This document shows positions 63,794 to 64,000 of a stretch of DNA of 64,000 bases, in pieces (the first letter of the stretch is position 1; each line of letters begins with the position of its first letter). The DNA is from Monarcha castaneiventris obscurior (taxonomy: Eukaryota; Chordata; Aves; Passeriformes; Monarchidae), in NCBI GenBank assembly GCA_026261815.1, contig JAMPIT010000510.1, positions 18,882,001 to 18,946,000 of the forward strand, read 5' to 3'. Below the pieces are notes generated by a model. That model was not told the DNA's origin. It saw only the letters and a program-made list of their open reading frames with translations, and ran no database searches. The position numbers and the translations under genes are program-made.

Positions 63794-64000
63794 AAGGGTT
63801 AATTGCCCAACAGCAGTGTCATGCTATTGCACCATAAGGAAGTAGGATTTAGCCACAGCAAGTATGAATTTGGACCCCCATTTCTATTGGCTCTATTATT
63901 CTTTATTTGGGAACAACTGCTGGATAGGATATGGTGCAATCATTTGGAAATATCACATTTTGAAATGCACCATTCAAAAAAATAACAGAAGCACTTATTA

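Noticed and set aside
1..64000. tRNA, rRNA, CRISPR or bacterial operon features
   Set aside because: None seen; the window is vertebrate nuclear DNA. A covariance-model scan would be needed to exclude small RNA genes fully.

Overview
The window looks like nuclear DNA of a bird. The support is a 3'-anchored CR1 LINE (56.9-58.3 kb), a second CR1 3' fragment (41.6 kb) and LTR sequences that I recognise as avian endogenous-retrovirus LTR families (27.0, 52.2 and 61.5 kb). The rest is mostly AT-rich, intron-like or intergenic DNA with one strong CpG island. No mammalian SINEs were recognised. There are no bacterial-style genes, operons, CRISPR arrays or plasmid/phage features; most open frames are chance frames in non-coding DNA. 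I cannot name the species.

Layout. 0.3-42.2 kb: low-complexity, intron-like DNA. At its left end it carries the best protein-coding signal in the window, on the minus strand: a 156-nt open exon with consensus splice sites (1824-1979), a phase-compatible upstream 40-nt exon (9420-9459) and a phase-compatible terminal exon with a stop codon (322-404). Weaker exon-like units lie at 14.8, 22.7, 34.6 and 42.1 kb. 42.48-43.70 kb: a CpG island with several good minus-strand 5' splice sites, the likely promoter and first exon of that minus-strand gene and possibly of a divergent plus-strand transcript. 43.7-64 kb: AT-rich DNA with a 152-bp local duplication (46.3/49.4 kb), two LTRs, a long CR1 copy, possible plus-strand exons (48.89 and 58.32 kb, the latter followed by AATAAA) and a terminal AT/AC microsatellite.

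Reading of the whole: a promoter CpG island about two-thirds along the window probably drives a leftward gene with long introns whose last coding exon is near the left edge. I do not recognise the encoded protein. A rightward transcript is possible but weaker. All exon calls rest on splice-site and reading-frame inspection by eye. Very short exons are easy to find by chance in 64 kb, so only 1824-1979 with its two neighbours deserves moderate trust. I found no convincing new biological system; the most useful leads are the unrecognised leftward gene, the local duplication and a few perfect hairpins.
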